From positions 62,001 through 126,000 of the forward strand of contig NZ_LMSA01000005.1 in the NCBI RefSeq assembly GCF_001427985.1: a stretch of 64,000 nt of DNA, read 5' to 3'. The position numbers and the translations under genes are program-made. Under the pieces are notes generated by a model. That model ran no database searches. It had not been told where the DNA came from and was given only the letters and a program-made list of their open reading frames with translations. The stretch is from Knoellia sp. Soil729. Its GTDB lineage: Bacteria > Actinomycetota > Actinomycetes > Actinomycetales > Dermatophilaceae. Positions 37,796 through 45,535 of this stretch are shown here, in pieces (position 1 is the first letter of the stretch; the number at the start of each line of letters is the position of its first letter).

Positions 37796-38494
37796 TCACC
37801 GCTCGCTGCGGACGGCCCTGTCGATGACACGTCGCGCGACGTTGCTGAGCGAGGTCTCGTCGTCGGCCATCGAGCGAAGACGGTCATAGGCCTGATCCAT
37901 GTCGATGCCCTCTTGGTAGGCCAGGACTCCCTTGGCCTGTTCGATGAGCGTGCGGCCCGCCAGCGCCGCCATCACGCGCTCGAAGGGATCGACCTGGGTC
38001 TGCCCGCCCTGCACCGTCACGGCCGTGGCGATGTCGGCGAAGGCCTGACCGACAACTGCGAGGTCGATGTCCTCCGGCAGGGCGCCGGAGTGGAAGACGT
38101 TCATGGCTCCGAGGGTCTGGTCCTGCCAGCACATCGGGAAGGTGTGCACCGCTGTGTAGCCCGCAGCAACGATCTGCGGCCCCACGCTGGGCCAGCGTGC
38201 CTCAATGGCCGGGCCCGTCGTCTCGACCACCTGAGCGGCGGTGTCGAAGCAGTCGACGCACGGGCCGGCAGCCTGTTGGGCCTGCAGCAGCTCGAGCTCG
38301 TGGGCGCGGTGGCTCGTGGCGGTCAGCACCTCCAGGGCATCGTCCTGTCCCCTCACGAGCAGGCCGATGGCGTCAGCCCGCATGAGGTCGGCTGCGTCCT
38401 CGATGACCACGGCGAGGACGTGGGCGACGTCGGTGGCCTGCACGAGTGCACCGGCGGCATGAGCGAGCGCTTGGGTGGGAGTGCGACGATTCAT
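37796..38494 (-). CDS. GAF-ANTAR domain transcription antiterminator (second of a pair)
   Basis: This encodes 232 residues: a GAF-type sensor domain (about 15-160, with CVDCF and VHTFPM segments) and a C-terminal ANTAR RNA-binding domain (about 170-230, LAGRTLIEQAKGVLAYQEGIDMDQAYDRLR). ANTAR proteins bind paired hexanucleotide-loop RNA hairpins and prevent termination. The ATG at 38494 overlaps the stop of the upstream GAF-ANTAR gene by four bases (ATGA), so the two are co-translated. The ligand of the GAF domain and the target RNAs are unknown. Confidence 0.85.
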   Translation of the reverse strand: MNRRTPTQALAHAAGALVQATDVAHVLAVVIEDAADLMRADAIGLLVRGQDDALEVLTATSHRAHELELLQAQQAAGPCVDCFDTAAQVVETTGPAIEARWPSVGPQIVAAGYTAVHTFPMCWQDQTLGAMNVFHSGALPEDIDLAVVGQAFADIATAVTVQGGQTQVDPFERVMAALAGRTLIEQAKGVLAYQEGIDMDQAYDRLRSMADDETSLSNVARRVIDRAVRSER

Positions 38495-39219
38495 GAGGTG
38501 CCGTTCGGGTCGGTGGTGCCTGTGCTGTCGGGATCTGTGAAGTCGAGTCCACGGCCGACGACACTCTCGGCAGTGGCGGCAAGACTCTGGTCTGCCGCAA
38601 ACGCGTGGGCCCGCAAGAGTGCCAGCGCGTCCTCGAGCCCGATGTGGAGCTGCGCGACCACCATCCCGGTGGCCTGGTGGATCTGGGCCTGGGCGGTCCA
38701 CGGGCCGGACGCGTCAGAGGCCGTGGTCTCGGGGTCGCGCAGCAGGGCAACACCGATCGCATCAGCCAGGAACTGGGCGTGGGCATGGTCGAGCAGCGGC
38801 GCCGATCCCGTGGGGAAGTGGCACGTGAGGACACCGAGCACCTCGTGGTCGGGGCGGATGGGCAGGGCGCAGACGCTCACGGACCCGAGGCCTGAACGCA
38901 CCTCGTGGGCCAGCGCGGGCCAGGGCTGCTCGGCGGAGGCGTCGTGGGACATCCACAGCTGCTGCTCTCCCGAGTCGAAGGCCTGCCAGCTCGGGCCTTG
39001 TCCGAACACGTCCTGGAGGTCTGCGAGACGAGCCGCCGTGTCCCCGGAGCTGCAGAGCGTCACCCGCTCGTGGCCCGAGTAGGTGAGCGTGATGGACGCG
39101 CCTTCGCCGCCAAGGAGGGTGACCGCCGAGCTGCACAGCCGAGCGGCCAGCGTCGTGGAGGGATCCTGCTGCGCCATGGCTCTGGCGAGGCTGGACAGGA
39201 GCGTTGCCCGGTCCTCCAT
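38491..39219 (-). CDS. GAF-ANTAR domain transcription antiterminator (first of a pair)
   Basis: This encodes 242 residues with a GAF domain (about 25-165) and a C-terminal ANTAR domain (about 180-230, IHQATGMVVAQLHIGLEDALALLRAHAF). The start ATG 39219 has GGGAGAG five bases upstream; the reading frame continues upstream but without family-like sequence. It is the first gene of a two-gene operon and is divergent from the stress-type membrane operon that starts at 39404, sharing a 184-base intergenic region. Confidence 0.85.
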   Translation of the reverse strand: MEDRATLLSSLARAMAQQDPSTTLAARLCSSAVTLLGGEGASITLTYSGHERVTLCSSGDTAARLADLQDVFGQGPSWQAFDSGEQQLWMSHDASAEQPWPALAHEVRSGLGSVSVCALPIRPDHEVLGVLTCHFPTGSAPLLDHAHAQFLADAIGVALLRDPETTASDASGPWTAQAQIHQATGMVVAQLHIGLEDALALLRAHAFAADQSLAATAESVVGRGLDFTDPDSTGTTDPNGTS

Positions 39220-39323
39220 GGGCTCTCCCTTGATCCCGTCCGCCTGCACCTCGAGGCGCGCGATTTCTGACGATTTGCCCAATCTACCCGCCGTCGGCAG
39301 CTGGCCGCCGCTCGAGGGCCGGT

Positions 39324-39348
39324 GTTTCGCCCGCGCTTCCGCGGGTAG
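39324..39348 (+). promoter_or_regulatory. SigF/SigB-type promoter before the amphipathic-protein/holin-X/DUF3618 operon
   Basis: GTTT (39324-39327), 15 bases and GGGTAG (39343-39348) fit the general-stress promoter pattern. The leader to ATG 39404 would be about 50 bases. Confidence 0.65.
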
Positions 39349-39403
39349 GCCTGATGCATGCGACGTGAGCCGCATCCACGCACGAACGAACGAAGGAGCA
39401 GTC

Positions 39404-40159
39404 ATGACAGAGAGCTACGGAAGCACAGCGCTGCCAGGGAGCACCGGTCCGACGACGTCCTCCACGTCCTCGCCCGGGTCCACCTCTGACGTCGCCGCGC
39501 AGGAGGCCGGTTCGGTGGCCCAGGACGCCAAGGAGGGGGCGTCGCACGTCGCCGGCGTGGCCAAGGACGAGACCGCATCCGTGGCCAGCGACAGCGTGGA
39601 CCAGGCCAAGGCGCTGTGGCACCAGACCCGGTCCGAGCTGACCGAGCAGGCAGGTGCCCAGCAGCAACGCCTGGCCGGCGGCTTGCGGTCACTGGCCGAC
39701 GAGCTGTCCGAGATGGTGTCCGGGACGCAGAGCCAGGGCATGGCCAGCGACCTGGTGGGGCGCGTGGCCACGCAGGCACGCGATGCCTCGCAGTTCCTCG
39801 AGGGCCGCGAGCCGGGCAGCCTCATGGATGAGCTCAAGGGCTTCGCCCGCAGGCGGCCGGGAACCTTCCTGGCTGTCGCCGCTGGCCTCGGTGTCATCGG
39901 TGGGCGCCTCAGCCGCAGCATGGTCGACGAGCACCGCGACACGGACCAGGCGCCCACGACCTCGAACGTGGGCACCACCGGCGGCATCGACAGCATCGAC
40001 AGCATCGACAGCATCGAGACGGTCTACCCGGCCGGCGAGGTCGGCGGGACCGTGGGTGTGACCGAGACACCCCCCGTGCTCACCCCGGCCGCCACACCGC
40101 TTGCCAGCCCCGTCGCAGAGCCCCGCGTCGGGGGCCTCGCCGACGACGGACTCCGATGA
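39404..40159 (+). CDS. Hypothetical amphipathic protein with one membrane segment
   Basis: This encodes 251 residues. The N-terminal 150 residues are Ala/Ser/Glu/Gln-rich helix (AQEAGSVAQDAKEGASHVAG and similar), like LEA or apolipoprotein-type amphipathic helices. A membrane segment follows (FLAVAAGLGVIGG, about 150-165), then a Thr/Pro-rich tail. The tail contains SIDSIDSI, encoded by a 9-base tandem repeat (CATCGACAG, 39985-40018). ATG 39404 has AAGGAG six bases upstream. The stop overlaps the next start (ATGA). The gene is found with holin-X and DUF3618 genes in actinobacteria; an envelope or membrane-stress role is inferred. Confidence 0.75.
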   Translation: MTESYGSTALPGSTGPTTSSTSSPGSTSDVAAQEAGSVAQDAKEGASHVAGVAKDETASVASDSVDQAKALWHQTRSELTEQAGAQQQRLAGGLRSLADELSEMVSGTQSQGMASDLVGRVATQARDASQFLEGREPGSLMDELKGFARRRPGTFLAVAAGLGVIGGRLSRSMVDEHRDTDQAPTTSNVGTTGGIDSIDSIDSIETVYPAGEVGGTVGVTETPPVLTPAATPLASPVAEPRVGGLADDGLR

Positions 40160-40614
40160 GCAGCGAGTACGACGTCAGGGGTGAGCCTCCCCGCGTCGAG
40201 ACCATCCGGACCACCGATGAGCCGGTCGAGGGACGGTCGCTGAGCTCGGTCGGCGACCTGCTGTCCAACATCAGCCGTGACTTCTCGACCTTGGTGCAGC
40301 AGGAGGTCGCGCTGGCCAAGGCGGAGGTACGTGAGAGCGCCAAGGACGCAGGCAAGGGTGCCGGCATGCTCGGGGGCGCAGGGGTGGCCGGGCACTTCGC
40401 CCTGCTCTTCCTGTCCGTTGCGCTGTGGTGGGCCCTGGGTGACGCGGTCGGACTCGGCTGGTCGGCGGTCATCGTGGCCGTCCTGTGGGCGATCATCGCA
40501 GCGATTCTCGCCTCGATCGGTCGCCGCGAGATGAAGAAGGTCAGCGGTGTGCCCCGCACCGTGGAGACCACCAAGCAGATTCCCGACGCGTTGAAAGGAC
40601 ATGAGAGCGCATGA
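40156..40614 (+). CDS. Phage holin family protein (actinobacterial holin-X, superfamily III)
   Basis: This is a 152-residue membrane protein. An N-terminal amphipathic region (LGDLLSNISRDF-like, then TLVQQEVALAKAEV) precedes two hydrophobic helices (about 78-97 and 102-120), the layout of the holin-X family. Despite the family name, it is chromosomal and in a conserved non-phage operon, so lysis is unlikely. It overlaps the preceding gene and the next gene by ATGA at both ends. Confidence 0.8.
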   Translation: MSSEYDVRGEPPRVETIRTTDEPVEGRSLSSVGDLLSNISRDFSTLVQQEVALAKAEVRESAKDAGKGAGMLGGAGVAGHFALLFLSVALWWALGDAVGLGWSAVIVAVLWAIIAAILASIGRREMKKVSGVPRTVETTKQIPDALKGHESA

Positions 40615-41219
40615 GCAACAACCCGGAACTGATCAGGCAGGACATCGAGATGACCCGAGGGCGTCTGAGCGAGGACGTCAACGCCCTGACCGAAACCGTG
40701 CGACCCGGCAACGTCGCCCGCCGGCAGGCCGACAAGGTGACCGGCCGCGCGTCGGCCCTCAAGGACCGCGTCATGGGAACCGGCGACGACTTGGCCCAGC
40801 ACGGCAGCGACACGGCGCACCAGCTCGGGGACAGGGCCTCGGAGATGGGTGACAGGGCCTCCCAGATGCCCCAGAAGGCGCGTCAGCAGACCAAGGGCAA
40901 CCCCCTCGGTGCCGGGTTGGTGGCTCTGGGCGCCGGCTGGCTGCTCGGCTCTCTGCTCCCCGCGAGCCAACGCGAACGGCAGGCCACGGAGCATCTGAAG
41001 GAGAAGGCGCAACCTGTGGTCGACGAGGTCAAGAGCGTGACGCAGGAGACCGTGCAGGATCTCAAGGAGCCGGCCAAGGAGGCCATCCAGGAGGTCAAGC
41101 AGAGCGCGGCCGACTCCGCGCAGGTGGTCAAGGAGGAAGGGACCTCCATCGCCCAGGACGTGAAGTCGTCAGCGGACGACTCGGCACAGACCGTCAAGAG
41201 CGCGAACCAACAGGGCTGA
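40611..41219 (+). CDS. DUF3618 domain protein with LEA-like tail
   Basis: This encodes 202 residues. The N-terminal DUF3618 segment reads IRQDIEMTRGRLSEDVNAL. It is followed by a charged helical linker, one hydrophobic helix (LGAGLVALGAGWLLGSLL, about 100-117) and a long Lys/Glu/Gln/Ser helical tail (VKSVTQETVQDLKEPAKEA) like LEA proteins. It is last in the three-gene operon, followed by a strong hairpin. A membrane-protective role is inferred from composition and context. Confidence 0.8.
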   Translation: MSNNPELIRQDIEMTRGRLSEDVNALTETVRPGNVARRQADKVTGRASALKDRVMGTGDDLAQHGSDTAHQLGDRASEMGDRASQMPQKARQQTKGNPLGAGLVALGAGWLLGSLLPASQRERQATEHLKEKAQPVVDEVKSVTQETVQDLKEPAKEAIQEVKQSAADSAQVVKEEGTSIAQDVKSSADDSAQTVKSANQQG

Positions 41220-41238
41220 GGCGGCAGCCGCGTCCCGT

Positions 41239-41278
41239 CGACGGCGTGCCCAAGGCATGAGCCTCGGGCACGCCGTCG
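41239..41278 (+). terminator. Terminator of the DUF3618 operon
   Basis: A 13-bp stem (CGACGGCGTGCCC, 41239-41251, with its complement at 41266-41278) encloses an inner AGGC/GCCT pairing and an ATGA loop. It starts 20 bases after the stop codon. Confidence 0.75.
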
Positions 41279-41311
41279 GCATGTCCACCAGTCGCCGGAC
41301 GGCGCTGGCCG

Positions 41312-41336
41312 GTTTGGCTCGATCGCAGCCGGGTAC
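41312..41336 (+). promoter_or_regulatory. SigF/SigB-type promoter of udgX
   Basis: GTTT (41312-41315), 15 bases and GGGTAC (41331-41336) fit the general-stress promoter pattern. The ATG of udgX is at 41346, so the transcript would be leaderless or nearly so. Confidence 0.65.
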
Positions 41337-41345
41337 CCGCTCAGC

Positions 41346-42005
41346 ATGACGCCGCTTCGGCCATCCGACTTCCCCGGTGCCACCGCTTTCGTGCCGGCCG
41401 AGGCAACGTGGGCCCAGCTGACGCACGCCTCCCAAGAATGCCGAGGTTGCGACCTGTATCTCGAGGCGACGCAGACGGTGTTCGGTGAGGGCCCGGTTCC
41501 CGCCAGGTTGGCACTCGTCGGCGAACAGCCCGGGGACCGTGAGGACGTGGCCGGCGAGCCGTTCGTCGGTCCCGCCGGACGTCTCCTCGACCGGGCGCTG
41601 GAGAAGGCGGGGACCGCACGCGAGGAGGTCTACGTCACCAACGTCGTCAAGCACTTCCGCTTCACCAGACCCCGCGGCAAGCAGCGCATCCACAAGTCGC
41701 CGGCCCGCTGGCAGGTCGCCGCATGCGAGCCGTGGCTGGTTGCCGAGCTCAGCCGGGTGCAGCCCCACGTCGTCGTGGTGCTGGGTGCCACAGCAGGGCA
41801 AGCAGTCTTCGGCCCCGCGTTCCGGGTGGGGACCAGCCGGGGCACGGTGGTGCCCTGGCCGCAGGACCGGCTGCCTCTGGCCGACGCACCCGTCTGCATC
41901 CCCACGGCGCACCCCTCGAGCGTCCTGCGATCGCGACAGCGCGATGAGGACCTGGCCGCACTCGTGTCCGACCTGCAGGTCGCCGTCGCCGCGCTTGACG
42001 CCTGA
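41346..42005 (+). CDS. udgX: Uracil-DNA glycosylase UdgX
   Basis: This encodes 219 residues. Motif A is GEQPGD (59-64) and motif B is HPSSVLR. The UdgX-specific insert reads RGKQRIH, ending in His116, the position that forms the covalent bond to DNA after uracil excision in the mycobacterial enzyme. Cys32, Cys35 and Cys127 are positioned as 4Fe-4S ligands. The spot that carries the remaining Cys in family 4 enzymes reads VKHF here. UdgX removes uracil and stays cross-linked to the abasic site. No Shine-Dalgarno is seen before ATG 41346; the SigF/SigB-type promoter ends 9 bases upstream. The amidohydrolase gene follows 20 bases after the stop. Confidence 0.88.
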   Translation: MTPLRPSDFPGATAFVPAEATWAQLTHASQECRGCDLYLEATQTVFGEGPVPARLALVGEQPGDREDVAGEPFVGPAGRLLDRALEKAGTAREEVYVTNVVKHFRFTRPRGKQRIHKSPARWQVAACEPWLVAELSRVQPHVVVVLGATAGQAVFGPAFRVGTSRGTVVPWPQDRLPLADAPVCIPTAHPSSVLRSRQRDEDLAALVSDLQVAVAALDA

Positions 42006-42025
42006 AAGGTAGGAAGAAACCAGGC

Positions 42026-43138
42026 ATGTATGCAGACCCCCTGATCCAGCCGTGGCTGGATCACATCCTCGGGCAGCTTCCGAGCCGCTCGATCTTCGAC
42101 GCCCACACCCACATCGGCGGCAACGACGACAGCATCAGCGGCACCTGGGACGAGCTCGTCGAGTCGCTCGACCGGGTGGACGCACGAGCCGCGGTCTTCC
42201 CGCTCCATGAGCCCGGCGGCTACCGGGCCGCCAACCTGGAGTGCGCCAGGGTTGCGACCGAGAGCGACGGCCGGCTTCGCGCCTTCGTCCGGCTCACTCC
42301 CTCGGAGGTCTCGGACGGGCTCCTCGAGGAGTCCCTGGCTGCCGGAGCATGCGGGGTCAAGCTGCATGTCTCCAGCGACGAGTTCCTGTTGGACGACCCC
42401 CGTCTGGAGCGGGTCTACGCCACTGCGGACGAGCGGCGGCTGCCGGTGCTGGTGCACGCGGGTCCCGAAGTGGACTCCATGGGCGGCAAGGTCATGGAGC
42501 TCTGTCACAGATGGCCGGGTCTGCGGCTCATCCTTGCCCACTGCGCCATCGCCGACCTCGGTCGGCTCTGGCGGCGGGTCCCGGAGGCCCCCAACCTCTT
42601 CTTCGACACGTCGTGGTGGACGCCCGCCCACCTCATGGCCCTGTTCCGCCTCATCCCGCCCGGGCGCATCCTCGGAGCCAGTGACCTGCCCTACTGCACG
42701 CCGTTGCTCGCCACTCTGACGACGGCACGGTGCGCCTGGCAGGCTGGCCTCACGCCCGAGCAGATCACCTCCGTCATCGGCGGTCAGTTCGCCCGGCTGG
42801 TGGACGGTGTCGAGCCGGCCGACATCGGGCCACCACCCGCGCATGAGCTGCAGCCGATGGGCCCGTTCCAGGAGATCGTCTCGACCAACCTGCTGGCGGC
42901 GCTCGAGGCCATGCAGCGAGGCGCCGAGCCCGGCACGCCGCTCGTCGTGGCCCGCCACGGTTGCGACGTGGAGGAGGACGACCCTGAAGCTCCGGTGCTG
43001 AGGTCCGTGGTCCGGCTTCTCGACCTCTACGAGGAGCACCACCACTCGCTGAGGCAGCGCAACCAGTTCCGGCCCGGCTGGGACATCATCGCGACCGCGG
43101 CAGCGGTGGCCCGGACCCCGTCGGCTCCCCTCCCCTGA
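42026..43138 (+). CDS. Amidohydrolase family protein (TIM barrel)
   Basis: This is a 370-residue protein of the amidohydrolase-related group. Metal-site residues are visible: DAHTHIG near the N terminus, GVKLH, LVHAGPE, LILAHC and the late Asp of GASDLPY. Members decarboxylate or hydrolyse small organic acids and amides; the substrate is not evident. A GGTAGGAAG ribosome site precedes ATG 42026, and the gene follows udgX by 20 bases, so it is probably expressed with it. About 90 extra C-terminal residues (after ADIGPP) carry no recognised domain. Confidence 0.75.
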   Translation: MYADPLIQPWLDHILGQLPSRSIFDAHTHIGGNDDSISGTWDELVESLDRVDARAAVFPLHEPGGYRAANLECARVATESDGRLRAFVRLTPSEVSDGLLEESLAAGACGVKLHVSSDEFLLDDPRLERVYATADERRLPVLVHAGPEVDSMGGKVMELCHRWPGLRLILAHCAIADLGRLWRRVPEAPNLFFDTSWWTPAHLMALFRLIPPGRILGASDLPYCTPLLATLTTARCAWQAGLTPEQITSVIGGQFARLVDGVEPADIGPPPAHELQPMGPFQEIVSTNLLAALEAMQRGAEPGTPLVVARHGCDVEEDDPEAPVLRSVVRLLDLYEEHHHSLRQRNQFRPGWDIIATAAAVARTPSAPLP

Positions 43139-43140
43139 CG

Positions 43141-44241
43141 TCAGGCAACCCGGAAGTCGCCCATCCCCATCCCCGGGCCGGCTGCCAACGGATTGACCAG
43201 GCGGCGCTGACGTTCGGCGATGCCGCCTTCGCCGAGGAGACGGTCGACGCACGCGCGGACCCGCTCGACGTCGCCCTCCTCCTCGAGTGCGTCCCCAGTC
43301 ACCGTGAGAAGAGAGCCGACGGCTTCCTTGGCAGATACCAGCTCGGCCGTTGCCGGGTTGACGAGCCGCTCGGTCAGGCCGTGGCGGGCCGAGCGCCACG
43401 CGGCCGCTCGCAGCACCGCGGTGGAGACGGCCGAGGAACCCGCGGAGGGCTGGCGGGAACTCACCGCCTCCGGCAACAGCGCACCCCGCACGGCCGACAC
43501 CACGAGGGCCCGGCAGAGGGCCGCGACCATGACAGCCACCTCCGGGTCGGGGCTCACATCGGTCACGCGCACCTCGACGGTCGGGTAGCGGGCGGAGAGC
43601 CGGGCGTCGTAGTACAGCATGCCCTCGTCGAACGCCCCACCGGCATCGATGACCTGCTTCGCCACTCCTCGATAGTTCTCGAGGTCGCCCCAGGCATCGG
43701 TCGGTCCAGCGGTGGGCAGCTGGGACAGCACCACTGACCTGAAGCTGGCACAGCCGGTGTCGCGTCCCTGCCAGAACGGCGAGTTCGCGCTGAGTGCCGT
43801 GAGGACCGACAACCAGGGACGCATCCGGTCGAGCGCCACGATGCCCTCCTCGGGCGAGTCCACGGCGACGTGCACGTGCGTGCCGCAGGTGAGCTGCTGT
43901 CGTGCCAGTTGACCGAACGCATGGTCGATGCGGGAGAAGCGTGGGGAGTTGCCCGCCACCGGTTCGTGCACGCCCGGCCAGGTCCCCGAAGCCACGACGA
44001 CCGCATCTCGCAGATCGGCGAGGGCCCCCACGCGGCGTCGCAGGTGGGCCAGGTCGGCGGCAAGCTCGTCCATGCTTCGACACGGGCGGGAGGTGATCTC
44101 CACCTGCTCCTGCTTGAACTCGGTCCGGATGCACGGATCGCCCGCATCGCGGACCAGTGCAGGGCCAAGGGGAACCGGCTGGTGGGTGCGCGCGTCCACC
44201 AGGAGGAACTCCTCCTCGACGCCGACCGTCCGGGTGGTCAC
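43141..44241 (-). CDS. GCS2-type carboxylate-amine ligase (YbdK-like glutamate-cysteine ligase)
   Basis: This encodes 366 residues, close to the usual YbdK length. The N-terminal signature is TVGVEEEFLLVD. Family blocks EFKQEQVEI, CGTHVHV and TVEVRVTDVS are present. Family enzymes join glutamate to cysteine or a related amine using ATP; the true substrate of this subgroup is uncertain. The GTG start at 44241 overlaps the stop of the iron redox enzyme by four bases (GTGA). It is the last of a four-gene chain. In organisms using mycothiol, a glutathione role would be unexpected. Confidence 0.8.
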   Translation of the reverse strand: MTTRTVGVEEEFLLVDARTHQPVPLGPALVRDAGDPCIRTEFKQEQVEITSRPCRSMDELAADLAHLRRRVGALADLRDAVVVASGTWPGVHEPVAGNSPRFSRIDHAFGQLARQQLTCGTHVHVAVDSPEEGIVALDRMRPWLSVLTALSANSPFWQGRDTGCASFRSVVLSQLPTAGPTDAWGDLENYRGVAKQVIDAGGAFDEGMLYYDARLSARYPTVEVRVTDVSPDPEVAVMVAALCRALVVSAVRGALLPEAVSSRQPSAGSSAVSTAVLRAAAWRSARHGLTERLVNPATAELVSAKEAVGSLLTVTGDALEEEGDVERVRACVDRLLGEGGIAERQRRLVNPLAAGPGMGMGDFRVA

Positions 44242-45305
44242 CTCAGGCTCGACCGGCCGGCCGACCAAGCCGCGAGGACCTCGTCGGCGAAACGGCCTCC
44301 GAGTAGCTGGCTCGCCTGGATGCCGAACACCAGGTCGGCCCTGAGCTCGGGTTCGCGCTCCACGAGCGGAGCGAGCACCTCGCGACGCAGGATCTGCTCG
44401 TGGACCGCATCTGCCTCGACGTGCTCGGCGTAGTAGTACTCGGTGTGCGGGCCGCACCCGAGGCGTCGCGCTGCCTTCACCAGCCGGGCCGAGCCCGGCG
44501 AGGAGGTCAGCTCGATCACGGCGAACTGTCCGACCGATGCCCCGCGCAGCTCGCGCCGCAAGCCGCACAGGGTCATGAGGTTGACCTCGGCCAGCACCGT
44601 CCCGCTGATGCGGTCGAGCTCAGCACCGTAGGCCGAGGGCAGACCCAGCTCGCGCATCATCTCGGCATACAGCTCCGAGTGCATGGCACTGTGGCGGCCT
44701 GCGCCGTACTCGTCGTGCTCGACGGCGACCAGCCCGGCCTTCGCAGGGCCGTCCAGTCGCGAGACCACGAGGAGCTGCGGGTCGGCCTCCTTGAGGTGGT
44801 AGGCCGAGCGGTGCGAGACGTACTCACGGAACTGCTCGATCGTTCCCAGGGTGGCCAGGTGCTGCGAGACGCTGGGTTGGCCGACCGACTCACGCAGGAG
44901 CGCCGCGAGCTCGGCATCGAGGTCATCCCCACCCGGGACGTCACGGCGCAGGGCCTCGAGGAAGATCGCCTCCAGCTCGAGCCGCAGACCGAGCAGGTGG
45001 ACGTCCCACTCCATGGCGTCGGGCACGCCGTCGAACCCGCGGTAGTGCAGCTCGTAGCAGACGTACAACGCCAGGTGCAGGTCCTCCCCGTAGGGGTCGA
45101 TGACGCGGGGGCACGGGAACGAGCCCTCGTCCCGCCCCGCGCACAGGTCGATCACGGCCTGCGAGATGGGGCCCCTCGCGGCCGGCAGCCGGGGCCGGAC
45201 AGCAACGGGCGCCTCCGTCGCCCGAGCAGTCTGCGCCGACGTCTCCGGAGGAGTCCGCGGCTGGCCAGACGCCGACTTCTCGGTGTCCCTCGCGGCGGCG
45301 GTCAT
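44238..45305 (-). CDS. Iron-containing redox enzyme family protein (heme-oxygenase-like fold)
   Basis: This encodes 355 residues. The first 45 are low-complexity Ala/Thr/Pro. The helical body carries ALYVCYELHYRGFDG, an acidic ligand run (WDVHLLGLRLELEAIFLE), AVEHDEYGAGRHSAMHSELYAEMM and YYYAEHVEADAVHE. These Glu/His motifs suit a di-iron centre of the heme-oxygenase-like oxidase superfamily. The substrate is unknown. ATG 45305 overlaps the CDGSH gene stop (ATGA), and its own stop overlaps the GCS2 start. Pairing with an iron-sulfur CDGSH protein suggests that protein delivers electrons, which is inference. Confidence 0.8.
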   Translation of the reverse strand: MTAAARDTEKSASGQPRTPPETSAQTARATEAPVAVRPRLPAARGPISQAVIDLCAGRDEGSFPCPRVIDPYGEDLHLALYVCYELHYRGFDGVPDAMEWDVHLLGLRLELEAIFLEALRRDVPGGDDLDAELAALLRESVGQPSVSQHLATLGTIEQFREYVSHRSAYHLKEADPQLLVVSRLDGPAKAGLVAVEHDEYGAGRHSAMHSELYAEMMRELGLPSAYGAELDRISGTVLAEVNLMTLCGLRRELRGASVGQFAVIELTSSPGSARLVKAARRLGCGPHTEYYYAEHVEADAVHEQILRREVLAPLVEREPELRADLVFGIQASQLLGGRFADEVLAAWSAGRSSLR

Positions 45306-45535
45306 GGCCCGTCCTGTCGCTCGGCCCGGACCTTGGTCCGGTGGCTCGTGTCGCAGAAGGGCGCGATCTTGCTGCGCCGGCAGGTGCAGAGCGCGACGAC
45401 GCGGCGGTCCGAGCGGACGATGGTGCCGTCCGGCGCGACCACCTCCACCGGCCCGTCGACGAGCACCGGGCCCTCGCCGGTGACGACCACCCGGGCGATC
45501 GCGGGCGTCCTTGCGGTGACAGGCGACTCCGTCAT
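45302..45535 (-). CDS. CDGSH iron-sulfur domain protein
   Basis: This is a 77-residue protein with the full CDGSH signature CTCRRSKIAPFCDTSH. The 2Fe-2S ligands are Cys50, Cys52, Cys61 and His65; the usual Gly after Asp is Thr. The N-terminal half is a small beta domain (ARVVVTGEGPVLVDG). Such proteins transfer electrons or clusters. It overlaps both neighbours by four bases, so stoichiometric co-translation with the methyltransferase and the iron redox enzyme is expected. Confidence 0.88.
   Translation of the reverse strand: MTESPVTARTPAIARVVVTGEGPVLVDGPVEVVAPDGTIVRSDRRVVALCTCRRSKIAPFCDTSHRTKVRAERQDGP

Noticed and set aside
40156-40614. Prophage remnant suggested by the holin family name
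   Set aside because: No other phage genes are nearby; the holin-X gene belongs to a three-gene chromosomal operon.
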